From positions 1,860,001 to 1,924,000 of the forward strand of contig NZ_AFRZ01000001.1 in the NCBI RefSeq assembly GCF_000242915.1: DNA of 64,000 nucleotides, in the 5' to 3' direction. The DNA is from Sulfurimonas gotlandica GD1 (GTDB taxonomy: Bacteria > Campylobacterota > Campylobacteria > Campylobacterales > Sulfurimonadaceae). Numbering within the stretch: position 1 is the stretch's first letter; each line of letters opens with the position of its first letter. This document shows, piece after piece, positions 44,081-52,723 of this stretch. A program made the position numbers and the translations under genes. The notes beneath the pieces were generated by a model, which had not been told where the DNA came from, made no database searches, and saw only the letters and a list, made by a program, of their open reading frames with translations.

Positions 44081-44776
44081 TCATGTCCTTGTAAGCATAG
44101 AATTAAAATTTGTATTTGGCGGGTTAATTATACCAGCCTTTCGTAGCCACACTAAGCGACCCTCTTTTTTATTGCCGTGTTTATCTTCAAAAGTGTATGG
44201 AGATGAATATTTAAATTCTCTCTCAATTAATAGTGCATTAAAATTTTTATATCTGTCTAAAAAAGCTTTTAAACTTTCATAAGCAGTATCTGAAACCATT
44301 ATAGTAGAGATTTTATAATCTTTTATCTCCAAATATCTAGCACAGTCATTTAATCCATCACCTATATAGTTTTTATTTCCAAGTATATCTGTAAATTCAT
44401 AGATTTTACCTGTATGTACCGCAATTCTAAGGCCTTCAAAATATGAATATTTTGATGATATTTGCTCAGAAAAATAGTTAAAACTTAGACCTAAGATAAT
44501 TCCATAACCCTTTAGTTTAGGGTTTAAAATACAGTAAAAGCCATCACCGGTAGAGATATAGCCAAGTATAAGATTCTTAAGCGACATGTTTGAATTTTCT
44601 AACATCTTTTCTATCATCTTGGTGTAGCTTTTAGTTAAAAAGTTAATAATCTCTAACTGATGCTTTGCATCTAATTTAGAAAAATTGATGATATCAATGA
44701 GAACGATATCTGTTATCCACTCATTATTACTTTTAATAGGCATAGCAAACTCTATGTTTTTTAACCATTTTAACAT
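44081..44776 (-). CDS. Class III nucleotidyl cyclase-like protein
   Basis: The 231-residue protein resembles the class III adenylate/guanylate cyclase domain. It shows IDIINFS with a metal Asp at 28, STGDGFYC with the second metal Asp at 78, RIAVHTG, then YIGDGLNDCARYLE with Asn143 and Arg147 in the N-x3-R transition-state motif. The lysine that usually selects adenine before the second Asp is not seen. The protein could therefore be a divergent cyclase or an inactive relative. It has no sensor domain of its own. It opens the unit with the coiled-coil and FapA-like genes. Confidence 0.65.
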   Translation of the reverse strand: MLKWLKNIEFAMPIKSNNEWITDIVLIDIINFSKLDAKHQLEIINFLTKSYTKMIEKMLENSNMSLKNLILGYISTGDGFYCILNPKLKGYGIILGLSFNYFSEQISSKYSYFEGLRIAVHTGKIYEFTDILGNKNYIGDGLNDCARYLEIKDYKISTIMVSDTAYESLKAFLDRYKNFNALLIEREFKYSSPYTFEDKHGNKKEGRLVWLRKAGIINPPNTNFNSMLTRT

Positions 44777-44812
44777 AAAAAGTTTACAAAAAAAGTTATT
44801 TCAAATAAAGCT

Positions 44813-44823
44813 TATAATATAAT
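44813..44823 (+). promoter_or_regulatory. Overlapping -10 boxes of fbaA promoter
   Basis: TATAATATAAT contains two TATAAT boxes sharing a T (44813-44818 and 44818-44823), behind T-rich DNA. fbaA starts at 44855, giving a leader of about 25-30 nt. Confidence 0.6.
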
Positions 44824-44854
44824 CACAAATATAATAAAAAAAGTAGGAAGCGTA

Positions 44855-45934
44855 ATGAGCAAAGGCATATTAGATATTGTAAAACCGGGTGTCCTTTTTG
44901 GAGATGACGTGCAAAAAGTTTACAACATGGCAAAGGAGGTAGGGTTTGCTATTCCTGCTGTAAATGTTGTATCAAATGATTCTATCAATGCTGTGTTAGA
45001 AGCAGCAGCAAAAGTTAAATCTCCTGTGATTATTCAATTTAGTAATGGCGGTGCATCTTATTTTGCTGGTAAAGGTTTAAGCAATGAGAATGAAAAAGCT
45101 GCGATTGTAGGCGCAGTAGCTGGTGCTAAATATGTTCATTTGATGGCGGAAGCTTACGGCATTCCTGTAATACTTCATACTGATCATGCTGCTAAAAAAC
45201 TTCTTCCTTGGATAGATGCTCTTCTAGATGCTGGAGAGAAACATTTTAAGCATACTGGCCGTGCACTTTACTCTTCACATATGTTAGATTTATCAGAAGA
45301 ACCTTTAGAAGAGAATATTTCAATTTGTAAATCATACTTAGAGCGAATGAGTAAGATTGGAATGAGTATTGAAATAGAGCTTGGTGTAACTGGTGGAGAA
45401 GAAGATGGTGTTGATAATACTAACATCGACAATGCTCTTCTGTATACTCAACCTGAGGAAGTTGCATATGCATATGAAGAGTTAAGTAAAGTGTCACCTG
45501 ACTTTACAATTGCAGCTTCATTTGGAAATGTTCATGGTGTTTATAAGCCGGGTAATGTTCAACTAACTCCAACTATTTTAGATAACTCACAAAAATATAT
45601 TCAAGATAAGTTTGGAACATCTGCTAAACCTGTAAATTTTGTTTTTCATGGTGGCTCAGGTTCAGCTCCTTCAGAAATCACTGAAGCTATCGAATATGGT
45701 GTTATCAAAATGAACATAGATACTGACACTCAGTGGGCTACTTGGCTTGGTACAAAGCAATATGTTGAAAAATACAATGAGTACCTACAAGGTCAGATAG
45801 GTAACCCAGAAGGTGAAGATAAGCCAAATAAAAAATATTATGATCCTAGAAAATGGTTAAGAGCAGGACAAGAAACTTTAGTAGCTAGAGTCGAAGAAGC
45901 ATTTGCCGATTTAAATGCATTGAATAAAAACTAA
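44855..45934 (+). CDS. fbaA: Class II fructose-bisphosphate aldolase
   Basis: This enzyme cleaves or forms fructose 1,6-bisphosphate in glycolysis, gluconeogenesis and the pentose cycle. The 359-residue length matches the FbaA (class IIA) type. Zinc-site signatures are present: LHTDHAAKKLLPW, IEIELGVTGGEEDG, FGNVHGVY and FHGGSGS, and the C-terminal NMDTDTQ-type motif appears as MNIDTDTQWA. AGGAAG precedes ATG 44855. In an autotroph it would also serve the gluconeogenic branch after CO2 fixation. Confidence 0.96.
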   Translation: MSKGILDIVKPGVLFGDDVQKVYNMAKEVGFAIPAVNVVSNDSINAVLEAAAKVKSPVIIQFSNGGASYFAGKGLSNENEKAAIVGAVAGAKYVHLMAEAYGIPVILHTDHAAKKLLPWIDALLDAGEKHFKHTGRALYSSHMLDLSEEPLEENISICKSYLERMSKIGMSIEIELGVTGGEEDGVDNTNIDNALLYTQPEEVAYAYEELSKVSPDFTIAASFGNVHGVYKPGNVQLTPTILDNSQKYIQDKFGTSAKPVNFVFHGGSGSAPSEITEAIEYGVIKMNIDTDTQWATWLGTKQYVEKYNEYLQGQIGNPEGEDKPNKKYYDPRKWLRAGQETLVARVEEAFADLNALNKN

Positions 45935-45936
45935 TA

Positions 45937-45960
45937 TTTAAAGGCTCTTAAGCCTTTAAA
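45937..45960. terminator. Bidirectional terminator behind fbaA
   Basis: TTTAAAGGCT (45937-45946) and AGCCTTTAAA (45951-45960) form a perfect 10-bp stem with a CTTA loop. It lies over the end of the convergent minus-strand gene (stop at 45948), so it serves both sides. Confidence 0.75.
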
Positions 45961-46295
45961 TCATGGTAAATATCTTTAATAGAGCTAGTATGAGAGTTTT
46001 CTAAATGATAGTAGTTTAATAGTTGGTTTAGTTTGTTTTGATTAAACCTCCAAAATCTTTCTTTATTGAATGTATCATCATCTTGTACTTTCATAAAAAG
46101 CTCACTGTGGCTTAATTCTCCATCACTTTCTTTTATTACTTTAAGAATTACTTTTAAAAGATCTTCTTGTGACTCTTTTGTAGTGTCATCATCTGCTAAT
46201 GGTTTATTTGGCAAAAAAACATAAATTTTCCAGATACTAACTACTAATAATATTATAAAAAATATCAGCATCCACGTCGAAGTGTTTATTTCCAT
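45948..46295 (-). CDS. Small membrane-anchored hypothetical protein
   Basis: The 115-residue protein has one N-terminal membrane helix (about 9-28, hydrophobic after STW) and then a hydrophilic domain of about 80 residues. The domain contains a winged-helix-like pattern of two helices and aromatic residues (HSELFMKVQ, FWRFNQNKLNQLL). The function is not recognised. It overlaps the terminator stem of fbaA and is divergent from cmoA. Confidence 0.7.
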   Translation of the reverse strand: MEINTSTWMLIFFIILLVVSIWKIYVFLPNKPLADDDTTKESQEDLLKVILKVIKESDGELSHSELFMKVQDDDTFNKERFWRFNQNKLNQLLNYYHLENSHTSSIKDIYHDLKA

Positions 46296-46351
46296 ACGAT
46301 TCTCTCATTATTTATTTTTTGAATTATAAACATTTTAGCTAAAATACGATT

Positions 46352-47059
46352 ATGAATGATAAAGTATTTACAAAACCAATAGAAAAACAGTTTGAGTTTA
46401 ATGAAGAAGTAGCAGTAGTTTTTGATGATATGCTAAACCGCAGTGTGCCTTTTTATAAAGAGTCTCAAAAGATTACAGAGTTCTTTGCACTAAAGCAGCT
46501 TAAAGATGGCGGACTTATTTATGACTTGGGCTGTTCAACTGCATCTCTGCTTATAAGCATCTCAAAGCAGTTAAAAATAGAAGCAATTTTAATCGGACTT
46601 GATAATTCAGATGCAATGTTAGAGCAAGCTAGAAAAAAATGTCAAGCACTTGGGGCTACAATAGATCTTCAAAATGCAGATATATTAGAATATGATTATA
46701 AGCAAGCAGATGTCTTTGTAAGTAACTATACGCTGCAGTTTATTCGTCCTCTAGTTCGTGAAGAGCTAGTAAAAAAGATAGCAGATTCTCTTAAAAAAGA
46801 AGGTATCTTTATTTTTAGTGAAAAAGTAATTTCACACCATTCAAAATTAAATAAAGATCTTATAGAGTGTTATTATGATTTTAAAAAAGAGCAGGGTTAC
46901 TCAGAATATGAGATCATGCAAAAAAGAGAAGCTTTAGAAAATGTTTTAGTTCCATATAGTGAAGATGAAAATATTAAGATGGCTAAAAACTGTGGTTTTT
47001 CACACTGTGAAGTAGTATTTCGCTGGGCAAACTTCGCCACATTTATTGCTATAAAGTAA
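46352..47059 (+). CDS. cmoA: Carboxy-S-adenosyl-L-methionine synthase (CmoA)
   Basis: CmoA makes carboxy-SAM from SAM and prephenate, for the wobble uridine modification cmo5U. The 235-residue protein has the CmoA opening [20 protein letters not shown], then the SAM site [11 protein letters not shown] (57-67), and the conserved [11 protein letters not shown] segment. The partner CmoB is not in the window. It is a single gene behind a short AT-rich promoter region, followed by a structured repeat at 47082-47120. Confidence 0.92.
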   Translation: MNDKVFTKPIEKQFEFNEEVAVVFDDMLNRSVPFYKESQKITEFFALKQLKDGGLIYDLGCSTASLLISISKQLKIEAILIGLDNSDAMLEQARKKCQALGATIDLQNADILEYDYKQADVFVSNYTLQFIRPLVREELVKKIADSLKKEGIFIFSEKVISHHSKLNKDLIECYYDFKKEQGYSEYEIMQKREALENVLVPYSEDENIKMAKNCGFSHCEVVFRWANFATFIAIK

Positions 47060-47081
47060 ACTTGTTTCATATTTCGTCGTT

Positions 47082-47120
47082 AGTTGATTTCAATTGGCAT
47101 TAGCCAATCCTCAATCAACT
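47082..47120. repeat. Nested inverted repeat downstream of cmoA
   Basis: AGTTGATT (47082-47089) pairs with AATCAACT (47113-47120). Nested inside, ATTGGC (47093-47098) pairs with GCCAAT (47103-47108) around ATTA. Together they make a 14-bp hairpin with one internal loop. It lies between cmoA (plus) and a minus-strand lipoprotein gene. It could be a terminator, although no U-run follows. Confidence 0.6.
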
Positions 47121-47170
47121 GCCTAGAACTATTTTACAATTTTAATTTCTAGCAACAAATGGCACTTCCT

Positions 47171-47410
47171 TTACCAGACATTACCTTTTGGCTTAGGTTT
47201 ATTACCTGTCCATGTATCAATAACTTTTCCACCGGCTTCACCTATCTCTTTGTATGTAACTATATCGTCTTCTCCACACTCTTTATGGTAGTAACCTTGC
47301 AGGTCGTAGTATTCTTTACAGTCGCTATAGTATTTTGCAGATATTCCGTGCTTATTTACGCATCCGCTAAAAAAAAGTGTTGCTAAAATTAGTAATGTTA
47401 TTTTAATCAT
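47171..47410 (-). CDS. Small lipoprotein, function unknown
   Basis: From ATG 47410 the product has a lipoprotein signal (MIKITLLILATLFFSGC) with lipobox Cys17, then about 62 residues of mature protein containing DCKEYYDLQGYYHKECGEDD, with two further cysteines. An ATG four codons upstream is also possible. It lies between cmoA and nth and faces cmoA. Function cannot be judged. Confidence 0.65.
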   Translation of the reverse strand: MIKITLLILATLFFSGCVNKHGISAKYYSDCKEYYDLQGYYHKECGEDDIVTYKEIGEAGGKVIDTWTGNKPKPKGNVW

Positions 47411-47442
47411 GTCTAGATGCAAGCATTTGTTATACCAAGTTA

Positions 47443-48084
47443 CTAAACTTTGAAAGTATCAGTTGTCTTACAATACTCAGTTAAAAAACACTCATCACAT
47501 TTTGGATTTTTTGCCGTGCAAATATAACGGCCAAACAAAACCATTCCCTGATGAAGAGCATGAAGGTTATTTTTAAACTTTTTAACGAGTGTTGCTTCTG
47601 TCTTTAACGCAGTTTTATCATCACTTAGACCTAGTCTATGAGAAACTCTAAAAACGTGAGTATCAACGGCCATAAGGTTTGCTCCAGTATATTCTATCAT
47701 TACAACATTAGCTGTTTTTTGTCCTACACCGCCAAGAGTTATTAAATCTTTTTCTCTCATAGGAATCTCTCCTTCATAAACATCTACAACTCTTCGCGCC
47801 ATTGCAATAATATTTTTAGCTTTATTATTAAAGAATGAGCAACTGTTTATTAGTCCCTTTACATCATCTATGTTTGCATCTGCCAACTCTTTTGGGCTAG
47901 GATAGATCTCAAATAGCTTTGGCGTTATAATATTTACTCTTTTATCGGTGCATTGTGCTGACAGTGCAACAGCTACAACAAGCTCATAAGCATTCTTATA
48001 TTCAAGCTCGGTTACAGCGTCACTGTACCTTTGGATAAACAGTTCGTGAATTTCTAAAATCTCTTTTTTAGTTGCTTTTTTCAT
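47443..48084 (-). CDS. nth: Endonuclease III (Nth)
   Basis: Nth is a DNA glycosylase/AP lyase that removes oxidised pyrimidines. The 213-residue protein has the helix-hairpin-helix with LGGVGQKTANVV (catalytic Lys), then VDTHVFRVSHRLGL (catalytic Asp), and the 4Fe-4S loop Cx6Cx2Cx5C at Cys189, 196, 199, 205. All key residues are present. It starts 60 nt from the divergent hybrid kinase gene. From memory, nth, the PEB4-type gene and the aldolase gene are also close together in Campylobacter jejuni. Confidence 0.97.
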   Translation of the reverse strand: MKKATKKEILEIHELFIQRYSDAVTELEYKNAYELVVAVALSAQCTDKRVNIITPKLFEIYPSPKELADANIDDVKGLINSCSFFNNKAKNIIAMARRVVDVYEGEIPMREKDLITLGGVGQKTANVVMIEYTGANLMAVDTHVFRVSHRLGLSDDKTALKTEATLVKKFKNNLHALHQGMVLFGRYICTAKNPKCDECFLTEYCKTTDTFKV

Positions 48085-48110
48085 AATGACATTTTATCAA
48101 AGTTATATGA

Positions 48111-48116
48111 TATAAT
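48111..48116 (+). promoter_or_regulatory. -10 box of the hybrid kinase promoter
   Basis: ATATGATATAATC gives TATAAT at 48111-48116, 28 nt before ATG 48145. It lies behind T-rich DNA in the style of this group. Confidence 0.6.
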
Positions 48117-48144
48117 CAAAATAACAATTTTAGAGGTATGCGAT

Positions 48145-50082
48145 ATGGGGATATTTTCATTTTTTAAAAATACAAAACAAGAGTCAGAAGAGAAGTACCA
48201 CTACAGTGACTATTTTACAAAAGAATTGATTTGGGATATAGTTGATTCCAACAGCTCAATGATGCTATTTTTTACAAAAAAAGATGGATGGATAGGGGCT
48301 AATAAGCTTTTTTTTAGAACATTTGGTTTTAAAAATATCGAAGAATTCCGTGGTAAATATGAAAGCGTAAGAGAGCTTTTTTTAAATGAAAGTGAAGAGA
48401 TATTTACTGAAGATGATAAAAGTTGGCTTGATTACATAAAAAAATATAAACAAGATGGTTACCACATAACTGTCTCAACATATAATGATGAGATGCAAAC
48501 TATAAATGCTAAGTGTCACTCCGTACCAAGAATGAAGGGTTTTTATATATTAGAGCTAGAAGATATTACTAAACTTCATCAAGCAGAGTTAAAAATTAAA
48601 GAAGTTGAAAATTTAAAATCCAAATTCCTATCAAATATTGGGCATGAATTTAGAACTCCAATGAATGGAATACTAGGCTTTATAGAGCTACTTCAGCAGA
48701 CAAATTTGGATAAGAATCAGAGTGAATATCTTCAAATGATCAATCGTTCTTCAAAAAGTCTAATGTCAAATATAGAGACTTTACTAGACTTGTCTCAGAT
48801 GCAAGGCGGCAGACTAAAACTAAATCCATCACTTTTTTCAATATCTCAAGAAATGGAGAAGATCGCCTATAACTACGGCGTTGTCGGAAGAGATAAAGGG
48901 GTAAGTGTTTTTTCATTTATAGATCCCAAGCTTCCAAGTGAAATAAATGCAGATTTTAGAAAAATTAAACAGGTAATGAACTCCCTTATTCAAAATGCTA
49001 TAAAATTCACGCCAAGGGGCGGTAGAATAGTTGTAGAAGTTAAACTACTAAAAAAACAGATAAATGGTGATTGCAGTGTAAGTTTTAGTGTTAAAGATAA
49101 TGGTAAAGGCATTGCTAATGAACAAATAGCAATGATTACAGAGCCATTTATCGCAGGTAGTCAAGCGGATGAAAGACTAGGTGTTGGACTTAGTCTTTCT
49201 CATGGTCTTGTAAGTTTGCTTGGTTCAGAGTTGAAGATTCAAAGTGAAGAGGGTTATGGAAGTTACTTTAACTTCACCATTAATTTTAAAGCTTCAAAAG
49301 GACAATCATATAAAATGATGCCTAAAAGAAAAGTCAAGGTATTACTTCTTGACCCATCTAGAGTCGATGAAGCAAACTTTTTAACTATATATCTGCGCTC
49401 TTTTGCTATTGATGTTGTTAAATCAAACACATTAGATGCTACTATTTATAATGGGGTTGAGACTCTCTATATAATAGCCGATCAAAAAGACTCTTCATGG
49501 ATGCTAAAACTTGGCACTTACTCTAAAAAAATTCCTGTAATTCTTCTTATTGATGAGAGTGAAAAACTTCAAACAAAACTTACTCACATAGTTGATGGTG
49601 TATTTAGAAAACCACTTCTTCCTAGTTTGGTAGCGAAACAGCTAAATGAGATATACAGCAAAGATTTAGAAATAAAACAAGAAGAAAAACATGGACTAAG
49701 AGAACATTTGTCTGCATTGGTTGTTGAGGATAATCTAATCAATCAAAGACTTATACAGATACTTCTCCAAGAGTACAGAATAATCGTATCAACTGCTTTA
49801 AATGGTAATGAGGCTGTAAGTATGTGTGAGAAAAATAGGTATGACATTGTTTTTATGGATATAGATATGCCTGAAAAAAATGGAATAATAGCGACAAAAG
49901 AGATAAAAGAGAAAATCAACTTAAATGGTAAAACACCAATCGTAGCTTTAACTGCAATGGCTATGCAGGGAGATAAAGAAATGCTTTTAAGTGAAGGTCT
50001 TGATGACTACATGTCTAAGCCTTTAACACGAGAAAAACTTGAAAATGTATTGGATAAATATCTCAAAGTGACTTCTGTTTAA
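48145..50082 (+). CDS. Hybrid sensor histidine kinase
   Basis: The 645-residue protein has no membrane helix. Domains in order: a PAS-like sensor (about 25-145); HisKA with phospho-acceptor His167 in SNIGHEFRTPMNG; a HATPase (about 270-390, with SLIQNAIKFTPRGG and DNGKGI); a receiver-like domain without the acidic site (about 400-510, degenerate); and an intact receiver (about 530-645) with VVEDN and phospho-acceptor Asp572. The phosphate probably passes to an unseen Hpt or regulator. Being cytoplasmic, it reads an internal signal. A partner response regulator is not adjacent. Confidence 0.9.
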   Translation: MGIFSFFKNTKQESEEKYHYSDYFTKELIWDIVDSNSSMMLFFTKKDGWIGANKLFFRTFGFKNIEEFRGKYESVRELFLNESEEIFTEDDKSWLDYIKKYKQDGYHITVSTYNDEMQTINAKCHSVPRMKGFYILELEDITKLHQAELKIKEVENLKSKFLSNIGHEFRTPMNGILGFIELLQQTNLDKNQSEYLQMINRSSKSLMSNIETLLDLSQMQGGRLKLNPSLFSISQEMEKIAYNYGVVGRDKGVSVFSFIDPKLPSEINADFRKIKQVMNSLIQNAIKFTPRGGRIVVEVKLLKKQINGDCSVSFSVKDNGKGIANEQIAMITEPFIAGSQADERLGVGLSLSHGLVSLLGSELKIQSEEGYGSYFNFTINFKASKGQSYKMMPKRKVKVLLLDPSRVDEANFLTIYLRSFAIDVVKSNTLDATIYNGVETLYIIADQKDSSWMLKLGTYSKKIPVILLIDESEKLQTKLTHIVDGVFRKPLLPSLVAKQLNEIYSKDLEIKQEEKHGLREHLSALVVEDNLINQRLIQILLQEYRIIVSTALNGNEAVSMCEKNRYDIVFMDIDMPEKNGIIATKEIKEKINLNGKTPIVALTAMAMQGDKEMLLSEGLDDYMSKPLTREKLENVLDKYLKVTSV

Positions 50083-50133
50083 TAATGGTTAGTATAAAAG
50101 CACTAAAATTTTTGAATTAAAAAAGGAATATAT

Positions 50134-50961
50134 ATGATGAAAATGACTAAAATCGTTGCTACACTTCTATTGACAAGCACACTAGTTAGTGCTACAACAC
50201 TAATAACGGTGAATGGTACACAAATTACTCAACAAGATGTTGATACGGCACTTATGAATGCAACACAAGGCAGATTCAATCAAGTTCCAGCTGAAAAGCA
50301 AGCAGAATTTAGAAAACAAGTTCTTGAACAACTAATAGCTAAAGAGCTAGTTTTTGGAGATGCTCAAAAAACTGGTGTCTTAAACTCTAAAGATTTCAAA
50401 GATGAGTTTGTACAAGTTCAAGAAAGAGTGAAAAAAGAGTTAGCTATTCAAGTTTGGCAAAAACAACAACTTGATAAAGTTGAAGTTTCAGACAAAGAAT
50501 TGAAAAACTATTATGATAAGAACAAAGATGAGTTTAATGAAAAAGAGACTGTACATGCTCGTCACATTCTTGTAAAAACAGAAGAAGAAGCAAAAAATAT
50601 TGTTAAAAGTTTAAAATCTTTAAAAGGCGAAGCTCTTAAAGCTAAGTTCATAGAAGAAGCAAAAGCAAAATCTACAGGACCTAGTGGACCAAAAGGTGGA
50701 GATCTAGGTTACTTCGCTCAAGGTCAGATGGTTCCAGAGTTTAATGACAAAGTATTTGGCATGAAAGTTGGAACTGTATCAGAGCCAGTTAAAACTCAGT
50801 TTGGATATCACGTAATTTACTTAGAAGACAAAAAAGCTAAAAAGACACTAGCATTTACTGAAGTTAAATCTTTTATCGAACAGAGACTAAAAATGGAAAA
50901 ATTTAAAGTTGTAATGCAAGATAAGATGTTAGAACTTAAAAACAAAGCAACAATCAAATAA
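50134..50961 (+). CDS. Periplasmic parvulin-type peptidyl-prolyl isomerase (PEB4/SurA-like)
   Basis: The 275-residue protein has a signal peptide (about 1-21, ending SATTL), a helical SurA-like N-terminal chaperone part, a parvulin (PpiC) domain at about 138-230 (HARHILVKTEEEAKNIV, GGDLGYFAQGQMVPEF, TQFGYHVIYLED), and a C-terminal helix. It resembles PEB4/CBF2 of Campylobacter, which helps outer-membrane protein folding and adhesion; this is a family-level comparison. AAAAGGAA precedes the start. The PLP enzyme follows after 6 nt. Confidence 0.9.
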   Translation: MMKMTKIVATLLLTSTLVSATTLITVNGTQITQQDVDTALMNATQGRFNQVPAEKQAEFRKQVLEQLIAKELVFGDAQKTGVLNSKDFKDEFVQVQERVKKELAIQVWQKQQLDKVEVSDKELKNYYDKNKDEFNEKETVHARHILVKTEEEAKNIVKSLKSLKGEALKAKFIEEAKAKSTGPSGPKGGDLGYFAQGQMVPEFNDKVFGMKVGTVSEPVKTQFGYHVIYLEDKKAKKTLAFTEVKSFIEQRLKMEKFKVVMQDKMLELKNKATIK

Positions 50962-50967
50962 ATATAT

Positions 50968-51822
50968 ATGAATAACTCTCCTATCTCTAAGATCTCATTA
51001 GAGGGGAGAGACTTTTATGTTAAAAGAGATGATTTAATAGATCCTTTTTTAGCAGGAAATAAATACAGAAAACTCTATACACTTCTAAAAACTCCCTCAA
51101 ATAAACTTCATAAAATAATCTCTTACGGTGGAACGCAATCTAATGCTATGCTCGCAATTGCAGCAATGTGTAAAAGTAAAGGCTGGGAGTTTGATTACTA
51201 CACCAAACCTTTAAGTCAAACGCAAAAGAGTTTTTCTCATGGAAACTATTTTCATTCCATAAACCTTGGCATGAATCATATAGAAATAGCTGAAGTACTA
51301 TATAAAGATTTTATCGCTTCAATATCTATAACAGTAGATGCTACAACATTCATAATAGATCAGGGTGGAGCAGTTGAAGAAGCAAAAAAAGGCTTGGAAG
51401 TTTTAGCACAGGAAATAAGAGAAGCTAATTTGGAGATTAAATCTCTGGCAACTCCATCTGGAACAGGGACAACAGCTCTTTTTTTAGCTTTGTCGCTTCC
51501 AGAGTTTAAAGTTTATACTACACCTTGTGTTGGAAATACTGAGTATTTGAGAGAACAGATGCAAGCTTTACATGAATTACCAGATAATTTAGTAATACTA
51601 GAACCTTTAAAAAAGCATCATTTTGCAAAGCCTTATCCAGAGTTTTTAGATATATACAAAAAACTTTTAGAGGCAGGGGTAGAATTTGATCTGCTTTATG
51701 CACCTGGAATGTGGGAAGCTCTTTTAAATCAAACAAATGAAGAGATTTTGTATATACATAGTGGCGGAGTAAGTGGAAATGAGAGTATGCTCAAAAGATA
51801 TGAGCAAAAGGGTTTCTATTGA
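50968..51822 (+). CDS. PLP-dependent ACC deaminase / D-cysteine desulfhydrase family protein
   Basis: The 284-residue protein is a fold-type II PLP enzyme. FLAGNKYRKLY supplies the Lys that binds PLP, and ISYGGTQSNAMLAIAA follows with the conserved Ser-Asn substrate loop. The C-terminal phosphate-cup segment LATPSGTGTTALF is present. Members deaminate 1-aminocyclopropane-1-carboxylate or cleave D-cysteine; the substrate cannot be told. It follows the parvulin gene by 6 nt. Confidence 0.85.
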   Translation: MNNSPISKISLEGRDFYVKRDDLIDPFLAGNKYRKLYTLLKTPSNKLHKIISYGGTQSNAMLAIAAMCKSKGWEFDYYTKPLSQTQKSFSHGNYFHSINLGMNHIEIAEVLYKDFIASISITVDATTFIIDQGGAVEEAKKGLEVLAQEIREANLEIKSLATPSGTGTTALFLALSLPEFKVYTTPCVGNTEYLREQMQALHELPDNLVILEPLKKHHFAKPYPEFLDIYKKLLEAGVEFDLLYAPGMWEALLNQTNEEILYIHSGGVSGNESMLKRYEQKGFY

Positions 51823-51832
51823 TTTGTTCGTA

Positions 51833-51874
51833 AAAGGAGCAAGTCCCTTTCACTTCGCTTGAGGCGTTAAGCCT
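51833..51874. terminator. Two hairpins between converging genes
   Basis: AAAGGA (51833-51838) with TCCCTTT (51844-51850), and AGGC (51862-51865) with GCCT (51871-51874), form two small hairpins between the PLP enzyme gene and the nitroreductase gene. No long U-run is present, so this is a weak call. Confidence 0.4.
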
Positions 51875-51882
51875 ACTAAAGA

Positions 51883-52560
51883 TTAAATAAAAGTGACATT
51901 ATCCTCTAAAGATACTCTAGTTGGCTGATAAGCGTTTATCTTAGCGTCTTCATCAGCATAACCTAAAACAACACTATATAAAAGTGCCAGATTATCTGGA
52001 GTGTTTAAAACCTCTGCAACAACTTTACCAAACTCAGTTGTTGAGCCTTGAGGGCATGTGTCAAGTTCAAACTCTTTAGCAGCAAGCATGATACTTTGCA
52101 TATATGCACCACAATCTATTAGCGCACCTTGAGCATTATCTATTAAAGCTTTATCAGTAAATACAAAAAATACTGTTGAAGCACCAAACCATCTAAAGTT
52201 ATCATGCCACATCTCAGTTCTTTTTTTTATATCTTTTCTATCTACTTCCATAAGAGTATAGAGACCAACACCGGTTTCGATGCGACGTTTCTTGTATGGA
52301 TTTGTCCACTTTACTGGATAATACTGTATAAACTGATCATGTTCAACACCGGAGTTCATCTTTTGAATAATGGAATCACCAATATTTTCTAGTACTTCTT
52401 TGTTGCTAATAGCATAAACAATCCAAGGCTGCATATTGGCACCACTCGGCGTCATGCTAGCAGCTCTTAAAATTTTTTCTTGAATCTCTTTTGAGACTGG
52501 CTTTGGAAGATATGATCTTTTTGAAGAGCGATTTGTGATAGCTTCTAAGATTGTTGGCAA
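51883..52560 (-). CDS. Nitroreductase family protein
   Basis: The 225-residue protein is an FMN-dependent nitroreductase-fold enzyme. It has the N-terminal NRSSKRSYLPKPV FMN-binding arginine motif, TPSGANMQPWIVYAI, and the C-terminal GYADEDAKINAYQPTRV. Members reduce quinones, flavins or nitro compounds with NAD(P)H; the substrate is unknown. It is divergent from clpB and faces the PLP enzyme. The region between it and clpB holds the clpB promoter and its HAIR-like site. Confidence 0.85.
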   Translation of the reverse strand: MPTILEAITNRSSKRSYLPKPVSKEIQEKILRAASMTPSGANMQPWIVYAISNKEVLENIGDSIIQKMNSGVEHDQFIQYYPVKWTNPYKKRRIETGVGLYTLMEVDRKDIKKRTEMWHDNFRWFGASTVFFVFTDKALIDNAQGALIDCGAYMQSIMLAAKEFELDTCPQGSTTEFGKVVAEVLNTPDNLALLYSVVLGYADEDAKINAYQPTRVSLEDNVTFI

Positions 52561-52663
52561 ATTAAGTCCTTAGTGAAATATAATGCTAAAGTTTTAATGA
52601 TTATATTATAAATTAACTAAATTTAGATATAAAGCTACTCCTGATGATGATTAACTAAGATGA

Positions 52664-52694
52664 CTTGACATGCATACACTCAACTTGCTATAAT
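52664..52694 (+). promoter_or_regulatory. clpB promoter with HAIR-like (HspR) operator
   Basis: TTGACA (52665-52670) and TATAAT (52689-52694) are 18 bp apart, the only perfect -35/-10 pair I found here. Between and over them lies CTTGACA (52664-52670), a 7-nt spacer, then ACTCAAC (52678-52684). This matches the HAIR operator CTTGAGT-N7-ACTCAAG at 11 of 14 half-site positions. HspR represses clpB and other chaperone genes in Campylobacter and Helicobacter, so repression by HspR is the natural reading. Confidence 0.65.
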
Positions 52695-52723
52695 AACTAC
52701 ATATAAATATAAAGGAATTTGAG

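Noticed and set aside
47159-47386. 75-codon frame on the plus strand after cmoA
   Set aside because: It is antisense to a small lipoprotein with a clear signal and lipobox, lacks a ribosome site, and has no recognisable domain.
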